A DNA stretch of 64,000 nt from Winogradskyella flava (lineage in GTDB: Bacteria; Bacteroidota; Bacteroidia; Flavobacteriales; Flavobacteriaceae). A program made the translations under genes and the position numbers. Positions 18,322-26,912 of the stretch are shown here, one piece after another; position 1 is the stretch's first letter; each line of letters opens with the position of its first letter. The stretch covers positions 124,001 to 188,000 of the forward strand of contig NZ_JACLCP010000003.1 in the NCBI RefSeq assembly GCF_014243395.1. The letters are read 5' to 3'. The notes under the pieces are model-generated. The model worked only from the letters and a program-made list of their open reading frames with translations. It did not search any database and had not been told where the DNA came from.

Positions 18322-18353
18322 AAATGCGCCTATTTAGGCGCATTTTTGTTTTT
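18322..18353 (+). terminator. Rho-independent terminator of sucC
   Basis: AAATGCGCC, loop TATTTA, GGCGCATTT, then a T-rich tail. A perfect nine-base stem, 25 bp beyond the sucC stop. Confidence 0.9.
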
Positions 18354-18458
18354 ATCAATGTTAATAGTGTGCTAATCAACGTTAAACAGTGTTAACTAGT
18401 GTAACTCTCGTAATAATTAGTCGTCTTTTAAGTATCAATCTTATAAAAACGAATAATT

Positions 18459-18857
18459 ATGAATGTCATGAAAAAAAATCAAGAGCACAGAAACACCAAT
18501 GGAATTGGTGCGAGTAAAACGTTAAAAATGTTAGTACTAGTCGTAACAATTGCGTTTAGTAGTGTACTTTCAGCTAGTACAAATCCAGTCGAAAAAGCTG
18601 AGCCAACTTCAGTTACAGAAACAGTTGGGGATTTATTGAAAAATCCAGATTTTCAATTAAATGAAGATATTGGTGCTATGGTAGAAATAGTAATAAACCA
18701 GAATGATGAAATGGTTGTATTATCTGTTGATACTAAAAGTGAAACTGTAGAGAAGTACATCAAAAGTCGATTAAACTACAAGAAAATTTCTAAAGAAGTT
18801 CTAGACTACAGGAAGTCATTTAAAATACCTGTAAGGATTCTAAAATCAAAGTTTTGA
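18459..18857 (+). CDS. Small secreted protein of unknown function
   Basis: 132 residues. A polar N-terminal extension (about 22 residues) precedes a hydrophobic signal segment (LKMLVLVVTIAFSSVLSAS), so the real start could be a later Met, for example Met4. The mature part is about 85 residues with the pattern VEIVINQNDEMVVLSVDTKSE followed by a basic helix and a final strand KIPVRILKSKF, resembling short TonB C-terminal-like beta-alpha-beta units seen in Flavobacteriia. Function unknown. A bidirectional terminator follows 13 bp later. Confidence 0.65.
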   Translation: MNVMKKNQEHRNTNGIGASKTLKMLVLVVTIAFSSVLSASTNPVEKAEPTSVTETVGDLLKNPDFQLNEDIGAMVEIVINQNDEMVVLSVDTKSETVEKYIKSRLNYKKISKEVLDYRKSFKIPVRILKSKF

Positions 18858-18870
18858 TTTTTGACTAGAA

Positions 18871-18903
18871 AAAGAGCGACATTTTTTGTTGCTCTTTTTT
18901 TTT
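18871..18903. terminator. Bidirectional terminator between a secreted-protein gene and cysH
   Basis: AAAGAGCGAC and GTTGCTCTTT form a ten-base stem with one G-T pair, flanked by T-runs on both strands. It serves the convergent genes ending at 18857 (+) and 18902 (-); its last bases overlap the cysH stop codon. Confidence 0.85.
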
Positions 18904-19603
18904 ATAAATGTAACCCGCACTCAGTTTTCGGATTATTGTTCCAACGACCACCACGGTCTTCACCCGGAACAGTGCAATGTTCGCAGCCTATTGAATGATA
19001 TCCTTTGGCTACCAAAGGATGAAAAGGCAATTGATGTTCTTCTATATAAGCATCACGTTGCACTTTGGTAATATCTAATAACGGATAAAATTTTACAATG
19101 TCGCCGCGCTGTTCGAAAATATCTAACGTCGCCCTATGATCACTTTGCCATTCCATTAAACCAGACATCCACAGTTTATAATTCTGTTTTATAAGATCTA
19201 AAGGCTTCACTTTATTGATAGAACAACAAAAGTCTGGATTCTTTTTCCATGTTTCGTCCTTGGTTGTAAAATCATGTTCTTCTTTTATAGCAGAAACGGA
19301 TTTTATATTTAGGTTGTATTTTTTTTCTAAGGTTGATTTATAGTTTAAGGTATCTTCAAAATGATAGCCAGTGTCTATAAAAAAGACTTCTTGCTGTGTA
19401 TTGATGTCAGAAACTAATTTTAATAAAAAAGCAGAGGTAGCCGCAAAAGAGCTTGTTAACATGATATCATTAATATCAAAATCTAGATACAATTGTTCAA
19501 TACGTTTACTAGCTGTTAAAGACTTGTATTTTTTGTTTAGCTTCTCAATGTCTTTTGATGAGATATCCGACAATGGGGAAAGATTTGACGTAGTTTCAAA
19601 CAT
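18902..19603 (-). CDS. cysH: Phosphoadenylyl/adenylyl-sulfate reductase
   Basis: 233 residues. PP-loop-like region near IMLTSSFAATSAFLLKL, FFIDTGYHFEDTL, the cysteine pair DFCCSINKVKPL and GCEHCTVPGEDRGGRW, ending in the catalytic tail KTECGLHL. The CC plus CxxC set binds a 4Fe-4S cluster and is typical of enzymes that accept adenylyl sulfate (APS) as well as PAPS; it reduces it to sulfite using thioredoxin. No cysD, cysN, cysI or sulfate transporter gene is nearby, so the rest of the pathway lies elsewhere. Confidence 0.93.
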   Translation of the reverse strand: MFETTSNLSPLSDISSKDIEKLNKKYKSLTASKRIEQLYLDFDINDIMLTSSFAATSAFLLKLVSDINTQQEVFFIDTGYHFEDTLNYKSTLEKKYNLNIKSVSAIKEEHDFTTKDETWKKNPDFCCSINKVKPLDLIKQNYKLWMSGLMEWQSDHRATLDIFEQRGDIVKFYPLLDITKVQRDAYIEEHQLPFHPLVAKGYHSIGCEHCTVPGEDRGGRWNNNPKTECGLHL

Positions 19604-19686
19604 CTATTAAGAATTATTAAGAACGCAAGTTATATGCTTAGGATATAACAAAAAAATTCCCTTTTTATTTTTACGAAGTTGATAAT

Positions 19687-19929
19687 TTAATGTGACTTTT
19701 TTTGCTTTTTTGGCATTGGACCTCGTAAATGAATGATCAATCCATTTAGAAAGTTTCTCAGAATTTGATCTCCACATTCCATATATTTGGGATGATCCTC
19801 TTTTCTAAAGAATGCGTTTAGCTCACTTTTAGAAATTCTAAAATCAACTAAAGCTAATATTTTCACAATATCATCGTCTCTTAATTTGTGAGCAACTCTT
19901 AATTTTTTAAATATATCATTGTTTGTCAT
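19687..19929 (-). CDS. DUF1456-type protein, single repeat (YehS half-length)
   Basis: 80 residues. The motif set TNNDIFKKLRVAHKLRDDDI, ISKSELNAFFRKEDHPKYMEC and LRNFLNGLIIHLRG is one DUF1456 unit. Enterobacterial YehS-type members carry two such units in about 150 residues; here one unit ends in a basic tail (KKQKKSH). The short form seems intact rather than truncated, as the tail is clean and the gene is 4 bp from the esterase. Function unknown. Confidence 0.8.
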   Translation of the reverse strand: MTNNDIFKKLRVAHKLRDDDIVKILALVDFRISKSELNAFFRKEDHPKYMECGDQILRNFLNGLIIHLRGPMPKKQKKSH

Positions 19930-19933
19930 GTTC

Positions 19934-20743
19934 TTAACCTTTAGAAGTTAACCACTGATAAGCCTCGCCAAAGTAAGTTGACCAAAATTTTTCATTATGC
20001 TCACCATCTTCAATAATTCGATTTCGTATTTGATTCTCTTTTACGCCTTTCGATTTTAATATTGCCACCATACGTTCTTGATCTGGCACCATAGTTTTCC
20101 CTTCTTTTTCGCCAACCAAAAAGAAAAACTTGGACGTCTCAGGTATGGTAATATTTCCAATCAAATCAAAAAGCTCTGGATTAATCCAAAATGCTGGTGA
20201 AAAGATACCAGCCTTGCCAAAAGTTTCAGGATATTTTATTGCGGCATAAAATGATATTAAGCCACCAAGTGATGAACCAAATATGGTCGTGTTTAGAGCA
20301 TCTGATTTGGTTTTATAGGCAACATCAATATGTGGTTTTAAGGTGTTTTTTATAAATGTGAGGTAGGCATTCCCTTGGCCACCTCCATATGTTTCATGTT
20401 TATAAGGTGTCAACTCAGCTATACGTTTCTCTTCACCATGTTCAATACCTACAATAATACTTTCATTATCTGTTAGCGCGTCCATATATTCATCTATGCT
20501 CCATTCGCCAACATAAGAAGTCTTAACATCGAATAAATTCTGGGCATCATGCATATAAATGACTGGATAGGGCTTTTTAGAATTTTTATAATTTTTTGGT
20601 AAATAGACCCAAATTGTTTTTATGGCATCTAATTGTGGTGCTGCAATGGTGAACGTTGTAACTTGTTCAGAGGCAGTACTTTGTGGATATGATTTGTTAA
20701 AAAAAACAACTAAAAGCAATACATAAATGTACCGTAATCTCAT
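19934..20743 (-). CDS. Exported alpha/beta-hydrolase, esterase D/Fes-like
   Basis: 269 residues. A signal peptide (YIYVLLLVVFFNKSYPQ) precedes a PF00756-type fold: VYLPKNYKNSKKPYPVIYMHDAQNLFD near the start, the nucleophile elbow FGSSLGGLISFYAA, and a late His in EDGEHNEKFW completing the triad. The family includes carbohydrate esterases and siderophore esterases; no siderophore or xylan genes are near, so the substrate is unknown. It is the first gene of a short minus-strand unit with the DUF1456 gene. Confidence 0.85.
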   Translation of the reverse strand: MRLRYIYVLLLVVFFNKSYPQSTASEQVTTFTIAAPQLDAIKTIWVYLPKNYKNSKKPYPVIYMHDAQNLFDVKTSYVGEWSIDEYMDALTDNESIIVGIEHGEEKRIAELTPYKHETYGGGQGNAYLTFIKNTLKPHIDVAYKTKSDALNTTIFGSSLGGLISFYAAIKYPETFGKAGIFSPAFWINPELFDLIGNITIPETSKFFFLVGEKEGKTMVPDQERMVAILKSKGVKENQIRNRIIEDGEHNEKFWSTYFGEAYQWLTSKG

Positions 20744-20883
20744 ACTATAACTGAAGTTTTAAGTTGATAAACGTTTAAAAATCTCGACTAAATACGTTCA
20801 ACTTTTCGACAAGATACATTATATCAACGACAATAAAATAATGTACCTGTGTAAATTTACAATGTTAAATAATCCCCTCTGTA

Positions 20884-21285
20884 ATGATTAACCGTGCTGA
20901 AAAATTGAGCTTGCTTTCCGAGATGATTGCTTTTGCCCAAATAGATGATAACATAAAGACTATTGAATATAACTTTCTCTTGAGTATTGCAAGACAATTG
21001 GATATTTCTAAGGAAGATTTTGAATACCTCTTTGAGCATCCCGTAACTTACGTCCACTTAAAATCACATAGCGAACGCATAGTGCAATTCCATAGATTAG
21101 TGCTCTTGATGAATTTAGATCAGGAGATTTCCCCAAAGCAATTAGTTAAGATTCACAATTTTGGACTACGAATGGGATTGAGTCATGAATCTATTAATCG
21201 TGTTTTGGATTTAATGGATAGTTTTCCAAATAAAATTGTGCCGCCGGACTTTTTAATCGATATCTTCAAGGTACAGTACAACTAA
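20884..21285 (+). CDS. TerB-like helical protein next to uvrB
   Basis: 133 residues, all-helical, no signal peptide. The pattern (LLSEMIAFAQIDDNIKTIEYNFLLSIARQLDIS followed by a second D-rich turn, VLLMNLDQEISPKQLVKIHNF) fits the TerB/tellurite-resistance-like helical fold with an acidic first motif. In related genomes such genes are sometimes labelled excinuclease subunit B, probably through proximity to uvrB; nothing in the protein supports that. It is convergent with uvrB across an 87-bp gap. Confidence 0.65.
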   Translation: MINRAEKLSLLSEMIAFAQIDDNIKTIEYNFLLSIARQLDISKEDFEYLFEHPVTYVHLKSHSERIVQFHRLVLLMNLDQEISPKQLVKIHNFGLRMGLSHESINRVLDLMDSFPNKIVPPDFLIDIFKVQYN

Positions 21286-21340
21286 GTGAAACTCTGATTT
21301 TAAAAGCTTAAAGGCGTATTAAAATTAGTTAGTTGAACTT

Positions 21341-21360
21341 ATGCCGCTGAACAGCGGTAT
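21341..21360. terminator. Short GC-rich hairpin between convergent TerB-like gene and uvrB
   Basis: CCGCTG at 21344 pairs with CAGCGG ending at 21357, with a tight loop and AT flanks extending the stem. There is no clear T-run on either strand, so it is a weak candidate terminator. Confidence 0.4.
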
Positions 21361-21372
21361 CCCTAATCCAAA

Positions 21373-23379
21373 TTACTTCACCTTTAACTTTTCAAGTTTA
21401 CTTTGATAGGCTGTAATTTCATCTCTAAAACGCGCAGCTTCCATAAAGTCTAGAGCCTTAGCGGCTTGTTCCATTTGCTTGCGCTTTTCCCTAATTTTCT
21501 TTTCGAGTTGACTTTTAGTTAGATATTCGCTCTCTGGCTCTGCTGCGATTTTAGCATCGAGATCGGTTCGGTATGTACTTACTGAATTTTTAGCCAATGC
21601 ACTGTCCAAACTCTTATTTAATGCCTTAGGCGTAATGTTATGCTCAGTATTATAGGCAATTTGCTTCTCTCGTCGATAGTTGGTTTCATCAATTGTTTTC
21701 TGCATACTTTTAGTTATGGTATCTGCGTACATAATCGCCATACCATTCAAATTTCTTGCGGCTCTGCCGACGGTTTGTGTCAACGAACGGTTAGAACGTA
21801 GAAAGCCTTCTTTGTCTGCATCGAGAATAGCAACTAAAGAGACTTCTGGTAAATCTAAACCTTCACGTAATAAATTCACACCAACCAAAACATCAAAAAT
21901 TCCTTTTCTCAAATCTTGCATGATTTCCACACGTTCTAAGGTATCCACATCACTATGAATATAACGGCAGCGTATAGAAATACGAGTGAGATATTTCACC
22001 AACTCCTCAGCCATACGTTTAGTTAACGTCGTCACCAAAGTGCGTTCGTCCTTTTCAACACGCGTTTGGATTTCTTCAATTAAATTATCTATTTGATTGA
22101 GGCTTGGTCGTACTTCAATGACAGGATCTAAAAGTCCCGTTGGACGAATCACTTGTTCGACATAAACACCTCCAGTTTTTTGCATTTCGTAATCAGCAGG
22201 AGTTGCGCTCACATAAATGACCTGATTTTGAAGCGCTTCAAATTCTTCAAATTTCAATGGTCTGTTATCCATTGCAGCAGGCAATCTAAAGCCGTAATCT
22301 ACCAAATTCACTTTTCTGCTTCGATCACCGCCATACATGGCGTGGACTTGGGAAATGGTAACATGACTCTCGTCCACTACCATTAGATAGTCATCTGGAA
22401 AATAATCTAATAAACAGAAAGGTCGCGTACCTGGCGCTCTACCATCTAGGTATCTCGAATAGTTTTCAATCCCAGAGCAGTAACCCAATTCACGTATCAT
22501 TTCTAAATCGAATTCAGTACGTTCCTTGAGGCGTTTGGCTTCTAGATGTTTCCCAATATCTTTGAAATAATCATGTTGTTTTACCAAGTCATCCTGAATA
22601 TCTTTTATCGCATTTTGAAGCACGTCAGGAGAGGTCACGAACATATTTGCCGGATAAATATTCAAACGGTCATAACGTTCGATCACTTCATTAGTCATGA
22701 CATCAAAGGCTTCGATTTCTTCGATTTCATCACCAAAAAAATGAATTCTGAATGCGTTGTTGGCATAACCAGGAAATACATCGACCGTATCACCTTTTAT
22801 TCTGAAATTTCCATTTTTAAAATCGGCCTCAGTTCTTGAGTATAAACTTTGAACCAGTTGATGTAGTAATTTAGTTCTAGAAATCACCTGATCACGTTCC
22901 ACCGTAATCACATTCTTTTGAAATTCTACAGGGTTTCCAATACCATATAAACAAGATACCGAAGCCACTACCAAGACGTCACGTCGTCCGGAAAGTAAGG
23001 AAGACGTGGTGCTAAGACGCATCTTCTCTATTTCTTCGTTAATCGACAGATCTTTTTCTATATAAACACCAGAAACGGGAATATAGGCTTCAGGTTGGTA
23101 ATAATCATAATAGGAGACGAAGTATTCTACTGCATTTTCAGGAAAAAACTGTTTAAACTCAGAATAGAGTTGTGCTGCTAAGGTTTTGTTATGTGCCAAA
23201 ACCAAAGTTGGTCGTTGTACTTCTTCAATGACATTAGCAACTGTAAACGTTTTACCTGAGCCAGTAACACCGAGTAAGGTCTGATACCTTTCTTTATTTT
23301 CAACGCCAGTAGCTAATTGCTCTATAGCTTGTGGTTGGTCGCCAGTTGGTTTAAATTCAGATTCAATTTTAAATCGCAT
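21373..23379 (-). CDS. uvrB: Excinuclease ABC subunit UvrB
   Basis: 668 residues, the family length. Walker A LLGVTGSGKTFTVANV near the N-terminus, the beta-hairpin region YDYYQPEAYIPV that inserts into DNA, VVDESHV, helicase motifs LREGLDLPEVSLVAILDADKEGFLRS and TQTVGRAARN, and a C-terminal UVR domain (KRKQMEQAAKALDFMEAARFRDEI) that contacts UvrC. It verifies damage in nucleotide excision repair after loading by UvrA. A -7 box TAACTTTG ends only 4 bp before the ATG, predicting a leaderless message. Confidence 0.97.
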   Translation of the reverse strand: MRFKIESEFKPTGDQPQAIEQLATGVENKERYQTLLGVTGSGKTFTVANVIEEVQRPTLVLAHNKTLAAQLYSEFKQFFPENAVEYFVSYYDYYQPEAYIPVSGVYIEKDLSINEEIEKMRLSTTSSLLSGRRDVLVVASVSCLYGIGNPVEFQKNVITVERDQVISRTKLLHQLVQSLYSRTEADFKNGNFRIKGDTVDVFPGYANNAFRIHFFGDEIEEIEAFDVMTNEVIERYDRLNIYPANMFVTSPDVLQNAIKDIQDDLVKQHDYFKDIGKHLEAKRLKERTEFDLEMIRELGYCSGIENYSRYLDGRAPGTRPFCLLDYFPDDYLMVVDESHVTISQVHAMYGGDRSRKVNLVDYGFRLPAAMDNRPLKFEEFEALQNQVIYVSATPADYEMQKTGGVYVEQVIRPTGLLDPVIEVRPSLNQIDNLIEEIQTRVEKDERTLVTTLTKRMAEELVKYLTRISIRCRYIHSDVDTLERVEIMQDLRKGIFDVLVGVNLLREGLDLPEVSLVAILDADKEGFLRSNRSLTQTVGRAARNLNGMAIMYADTITKSMQKTIDETNYRREKQIAYNTEHNITPKALNKSLDSALAKNSVSTYRTDLDAKIAAEPESEYLTKSQLEKKIREKRKQMEQAAKALDFMEAARFRDEITAYQSKLEKLKVK

Positions 23380-23383
23380 ATAG

Positions 23384-23391
23384 CAAAGTTA
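23384..23391 (-). promoter_or_regulatory. uvrB -7 box (TAACTTTG), leaderless start
   Basis: On the minus strand TAACTTTG is followed after four bases by the uvrB ATG, so transcription would begin at or very near the start codon. Confidence 0.6.
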
Positions 23392-23553
23392 CGCAAAATC
23401 CTGTCTATGAATTTTTAGTGTATGTATAATTAAAAAAAATCATTACAGGAAAAGATCGAATGCGAAAGAAGGTAGATTTATTCCACAAATAATCTATATA
23501 ATATATTGGTTATTTCTGGTAAATCGATTTCCATTAATATCTTATAAAAGTAT

Positions 23554-23561
23554 TAACTTTG
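23554..23561 (+). promoter_or_regulatory. -7 box (TAACTTTG) of the alginate lyase gene
   Basis: TAACTTTG fits TAnnTTTG and ends 7 bp before the ATG at 23569, predicting a leaderless or nearly leaderless transcript. The same octamer serves uvrB 160 bp away on the other strand. Confidence 0.6.
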
Positions 23562-23568
23562 CTAGGCT

Positions 23569-24450
23569 ATGGAAAACTTACTTAATAATAGACCTTTCTT
23601 TAGGTGGCATCTACTCGTTTCAGCGACTCTTATATTTTGTTTGTTAGCTTGTTCGAAAGAAGATAGTGATACTCCAACTGAAGAAGAAACTGAAGATCCT
23701 ACAGAAATTACTGATCCGCCAGCGGATGATACTGCTGCCGGCATAATTGGTGACGGTTGGAAGCTCAATGGCTATACGGGTACTTTAAGTGTCGGCTCTA
23801 CTAATAATGGGCTGAGTTACGCAGATAATGCCAGCACAGTAGAAAGTCATTTCTTTTTTGAAAAAGACGGGTATGCAGCTTTTAAAACCTATCCTGGTAA
23901 TCCAACTTCTGGTGGATCATCCAACCCAAGAACTGAGCTCAGGGAGCTAATTAGTGGCGGAAGCAACTATTGGAATGGCAATACAAGTATACAGCGATCT
24001 ATGAAAATGAGAGTTAAGATTGAAAATCTGCCACCATCTGGTAAGCTAGCATTTATGCAGATTCATGAACAAGATGATACTTATGATGATATTATTAGAG
24101 TCCAAGTGCAAGGCAGCGTTGGTCAAAGCTCTGGTAATGTCGATTTAAGAATTTTAGGTTACGTTACTGAAGACCTTTTAGGTAGTGGGCAGACTATTAA
24201 CTTTAGCATGGAACTGGATACCGAGTATTATTTTGAATTGGCTATGCAAAATGGCATTGTGAGATTATTTAATTTAAACGATAGCGGAAATAGAATACAG
24301 ACTTTATTTGTTTCTGATGATGTTGGCAATGCAGACAATAATTACTTTAAAGCCGGCTGCTATCTGCAATCTACTAGCAGTAGCCATTTTGACTCAAATA
24401 TTTACGGTCAGGTATTAATTAAGGATTTATCGGTCAATCCCGATGATTAA
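23569..24450 (+). CDS. Polysaccharide lyase family 7 (alginate lyase) lipoprotein
   Basis: 293 residues. A lipoprotein signal with lipobox LLAC and then an acidic, Thr/Pro-rich linker (about 31-57). The catalytic jelly-roll has the three PL7 hallmarks: RTELRE, a QIH motif in AFMQIHEQDD and YFKAGCYLQS. These carry the Arg, Gln, His and Tyr of the active site. It cleaves alginate by beta-elimination at the cell surface. No SusC/SusD pair or other alginate genes are adjacent, so this is an isolated lyase rather than part of a visible polysaccharide-utilisation locus. Confidence 0.9.
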   Translation: MENLLNNRPFFRWHLLVSATLIFCLLACSKEDSDTPTEEETEDPTEITDPPADDTAAGIIGDGWKLNGYTGTLSVGSTNNGLSYADNASTVESHFFFEKDGYAAFKTYPGNPTSGGSSNPRTELRELISGGSNYWNGNTSIQRSMKMRVKIENLPPSGKLAFMQIHEQDDTYDDIIRVQVQGSVGQSSGNVDLRILGYVTEDLLGSGQTINFSMELDTEYYFELAMQNGIVRLFNLNDSGNRIQTLFVSDDVGNADNNYFKAGCYLQSTSSSHFDSNIYGQVLIKDLSVNPDD

Positions 24451-24486
24451 AAGAACTTAAGGTATTAATCAAGAAGAAAGATATTA

Positions 24487-26835
24487 TTACCGCTTCAAAG
24501 CAAAATGCCCGGTAAAGGTTTTTCCATTAAAGAACTTCGCAACAAACCAGTAATCATCATTAGGTAAAAATTCGCCATTATGTTTGCCATCCCATCCGCT
24601 ACTTGATGGTGTTTGTTTCGAAATAAGTTTGCCGTAACGGTTAAAAATTTGAATGCTTTCTATTAGGCTGAATTGGTCATTAGCACCTTTTATTTGCCAT
24701 AGATCATTAACGTCATCGTCATTTGGTGTGAAGAATTTTGGAAAGCCTAAAACATATATGGTTTCCTCAACAATACTGCAACCGTTTTTATCTCTTATAT
24801 AAACAAAATGCGCGCCCGCAGGTATGTTAGTAAAAACGTTATTGTCCTGATAGATGCCGTTGCTGTCGTCTAAGGCATATTCATAATTTCCTTGTCCTGA
24901 TACATTGATGGTAATTGTATTATTTGGGGCAATACCTTCTACAGTAATAGTTTCGATTATTGCAACTTCTGAGGAATTTACTGTGATTGTTCTATTAGAT
25001 GAGCAGCCATTTGGATCAGTGACAACCACTGTGTAATTGCCAGCTTCATTTATTTCATTAACGGAAGTATGAACATCTGTGAGTGCGCCATTAAAATACC
25101 ATTCATAGTAATAATTGTTTGGCAAGTCATCAAGCACTCCCCCGAATATTGTAATAGTCTCAGGAAATGAATTTAGGCAATAGGTCGAGGTGCTATCTCC
25201 TTCTAAAACTGGTGTATAAAGAACATTAAGGTTTACGGTACTTATACTATAACATTGGTTGTTACTTTCCACCTTTACATAAATCGTCTGCGAATACGCT
25301 ATTGTATTTATAAAATTATCGGGAAGTTGGTTAGTTTCACTAAATGCATCAGTTTCGGTTTCATAGTATGTCAATTCTCCATTAGTTGGGATTTGATTGA
25401 TTATTGAAGCTGTAATGTCGCTAAGCGTGAAATCGCCAAAACCATCAATAATTTCACCATCACAGGCCTCCAGATCTGGAATAGTGATGATGTTATTGGA
25501 TATTTGTAATTCTAAGGCAGCAACATCAAAACAATTAGCAGCATTAATGACGCGAGCATACACACTTTGAAAAGGTATTGTATTCTGAAAATTGGTTGGA
25601 TTAGGGATAGGGTTGTTATTATCTCTAGCGTCATTTTCTGAAATGAAAAAGTCTGATATTGCGAGATTAGTGTCATTGTTGGTTAAATCACTTTCAGCAT
25701 CATAAAGATCATAGATCGTCAGACCATCTTGATTGCTATCACATTCTACTAAGGTAGCATTCTGACCAATAGGATTTGGAGCATATTCAATAACGACCTC
25801 TCCATAGGAAGTGCAATTATTTGCAAGCCCAACTTCTACGGTATAAGTTCCAGGTTCTGTCAAGGTATAAGTGCCACAGGTTCCGCAACCCGTTGATGTA
25901 CCTTGAACAAGAATACCATCCCTGTACCATTCATAGATGTTTTGACCTGCTTGATAAGCGCTTAGTTCTAAGGTTTCATCTTCGCAAAGCGGATTTCCAG
26001 TGGCTAATAATCGATTTGAACCCAAATCCGTTGATAATTGAAAACTACCTGCTTCTAAAAATACAGCGGAATCATATCTATAGTTTTGCTCATCCGCTAT
26101 AACAAGTTTCACATGATAGGATTGATTAGGTACTACAGTTGCAGTTGCAGTAAGTATGGCGGTTTGCCCATTGAAATTAATAGGCGCATTTGTAGCATTG
26201 TAATTCCCGAAATACGTTTCGTTTTGAGGTGGACAAACGCCAGGAACACCTGGAGTTACGGTCGTCGCTTTTACAGGAATATTGGTGTCAGGTACCAAGG
26301 CAATATTTTCGTATTGACTCTGACCTGCCGTTGGTCTTATAAGAAACCCAAATAGATCAGAAAAATTACAACTATTAGGGTTGTTTTCCTGATATTCTTC
26401 AGAAGCAAACATATATCTAAAGCTAATTTGAGAAGCTACTGATGTAAAATCGAATTCTAGAATTGTCGCATTGAATGTATTGGTTTCATTTAATACCATT
26501 TCTAAATCGCTATCTCCTAACCAATTAGAGGCATCATCATCACTAAGTGAATTATTTGGCCCAGGAACATTTGCCAACCTTCCCGTGCTTAATACAATAC
26601 CGTTTTGAAATGGAAAACTGGTACGAGTAGCGTCGAAAAAGCCATAGCTTTGGTCAGAACCGCCAAAATCTCCACCAACAACATTGGTTACCACGACATT
26701 GGTAATACAGTCACTATCTATAAGAATATCTTCAATGAGTTGCTGTGGTGTATAGGTTTGACTATCCACTGTCATATTTTGTGAATATAGACATAGAGAA
26801 CAAAATAAGGCAACAAATAAAAACCCGTGTTTCAT
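24487..26835 (-). CDS. T9SS type B surface protein, choice-of-anchor L domain (about 782 residues)
   Basis: The frame runs to a TTG at 26844, but the ATG at 26835 gives a normal signal peptide (MKHGFLFVALFCSLCLYSQ). Next comes a choice-of-anchor L domain (about 25-270) with FPFQNGIVLSTGR and FRYMFASEEY. Two short CDxxxDG repeats, an Ig-like segment and a gliding-motility-type T9SS type B sorting domain follow (KFFTPNDDDVNDLWQIKG, FNRYGKL, GWDGKHNGE, ending HFALKR). It should be secreted and anchored through T9SS. The last roughly 250 residues are homologous to, but diverged from, the two near-identical tails at 34 and 36.5 kb. Confidence 0.85.
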   Translation of the reverse strand: MKHGFLFVALFCSLCLYSQNMTVDSQTYTPQQLIEDILIDSDCITNVVVTNVVGGDFGGSDQSYGFFDATRTSFPFQNGIVLSTGRLANVPGPNNSLSDDDASNWLGDSDLEMVLNETNTFNATILEFDFTSVASQISFRYMFASEEYQENNPNSCNFSDLFGFLIRPTAGQSQYENIALVPDTNIPVKATTVTPGVPGVCPPQNETYFGNYNATNAPINFNGQTAILTATATVVPNQSYHVKLVIADEQNYRYDSAVFLEAGSFQLSTDLGSNRLLATGNPLCEDETLELSAYQAGQNIYEWYRDGILVQGTSTGCGTCGTYTLTEPGTYTVEVGLANNCTSYGEVVIEYAPNPIGQNATLVECDSNQDGLTIYDLYDAESDLTNNDTNLAISDFFISENDARDNNNPIPNPTNFQNTIPFQSVYARVINAANCFDVAALELQISNNIITIPDLEACDGEIIDGFGDFTLSDITASIINQIPTNGELTYYETETDAFSETNQLPDNFINTIAYSQTIYVKVESNNQCYSISTVNLNVLYTPVLEGDSTSTYCLNSFPETITIFGGVLDDLPNNYYYEWYFNGALTDVHTSVNEINEAGNYTVVVTDPNGCSSNRTITVNSSEVAIIETITVEGIAPNNTITINVSGQGNYEYALDDSNGIYQDNNVFTNIPAGAHFVYIRDKNGCSIVEETIYVLGFPKFFTPNDDDVNDLWQIKGANDQFSLIESIQIFNRYGKLISKQTPSSSGWDGKHNGEFLPNDDYWFVAKFFNGKTFTGHFALKR

Positions 26836-26912
26836 CTTTAGCAATAGCGAGTGCTAAGATAAGAATGAAGCTCGATTTAGAATTTATAAAAGATGTTAAT
26901 ATTGAATGGAAC

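Noticed and set aside
20884..21285. Excinuclease ABC subunit B fragment
   Set aside because: No UvrB motif is present. An intact uvrB lies next door.
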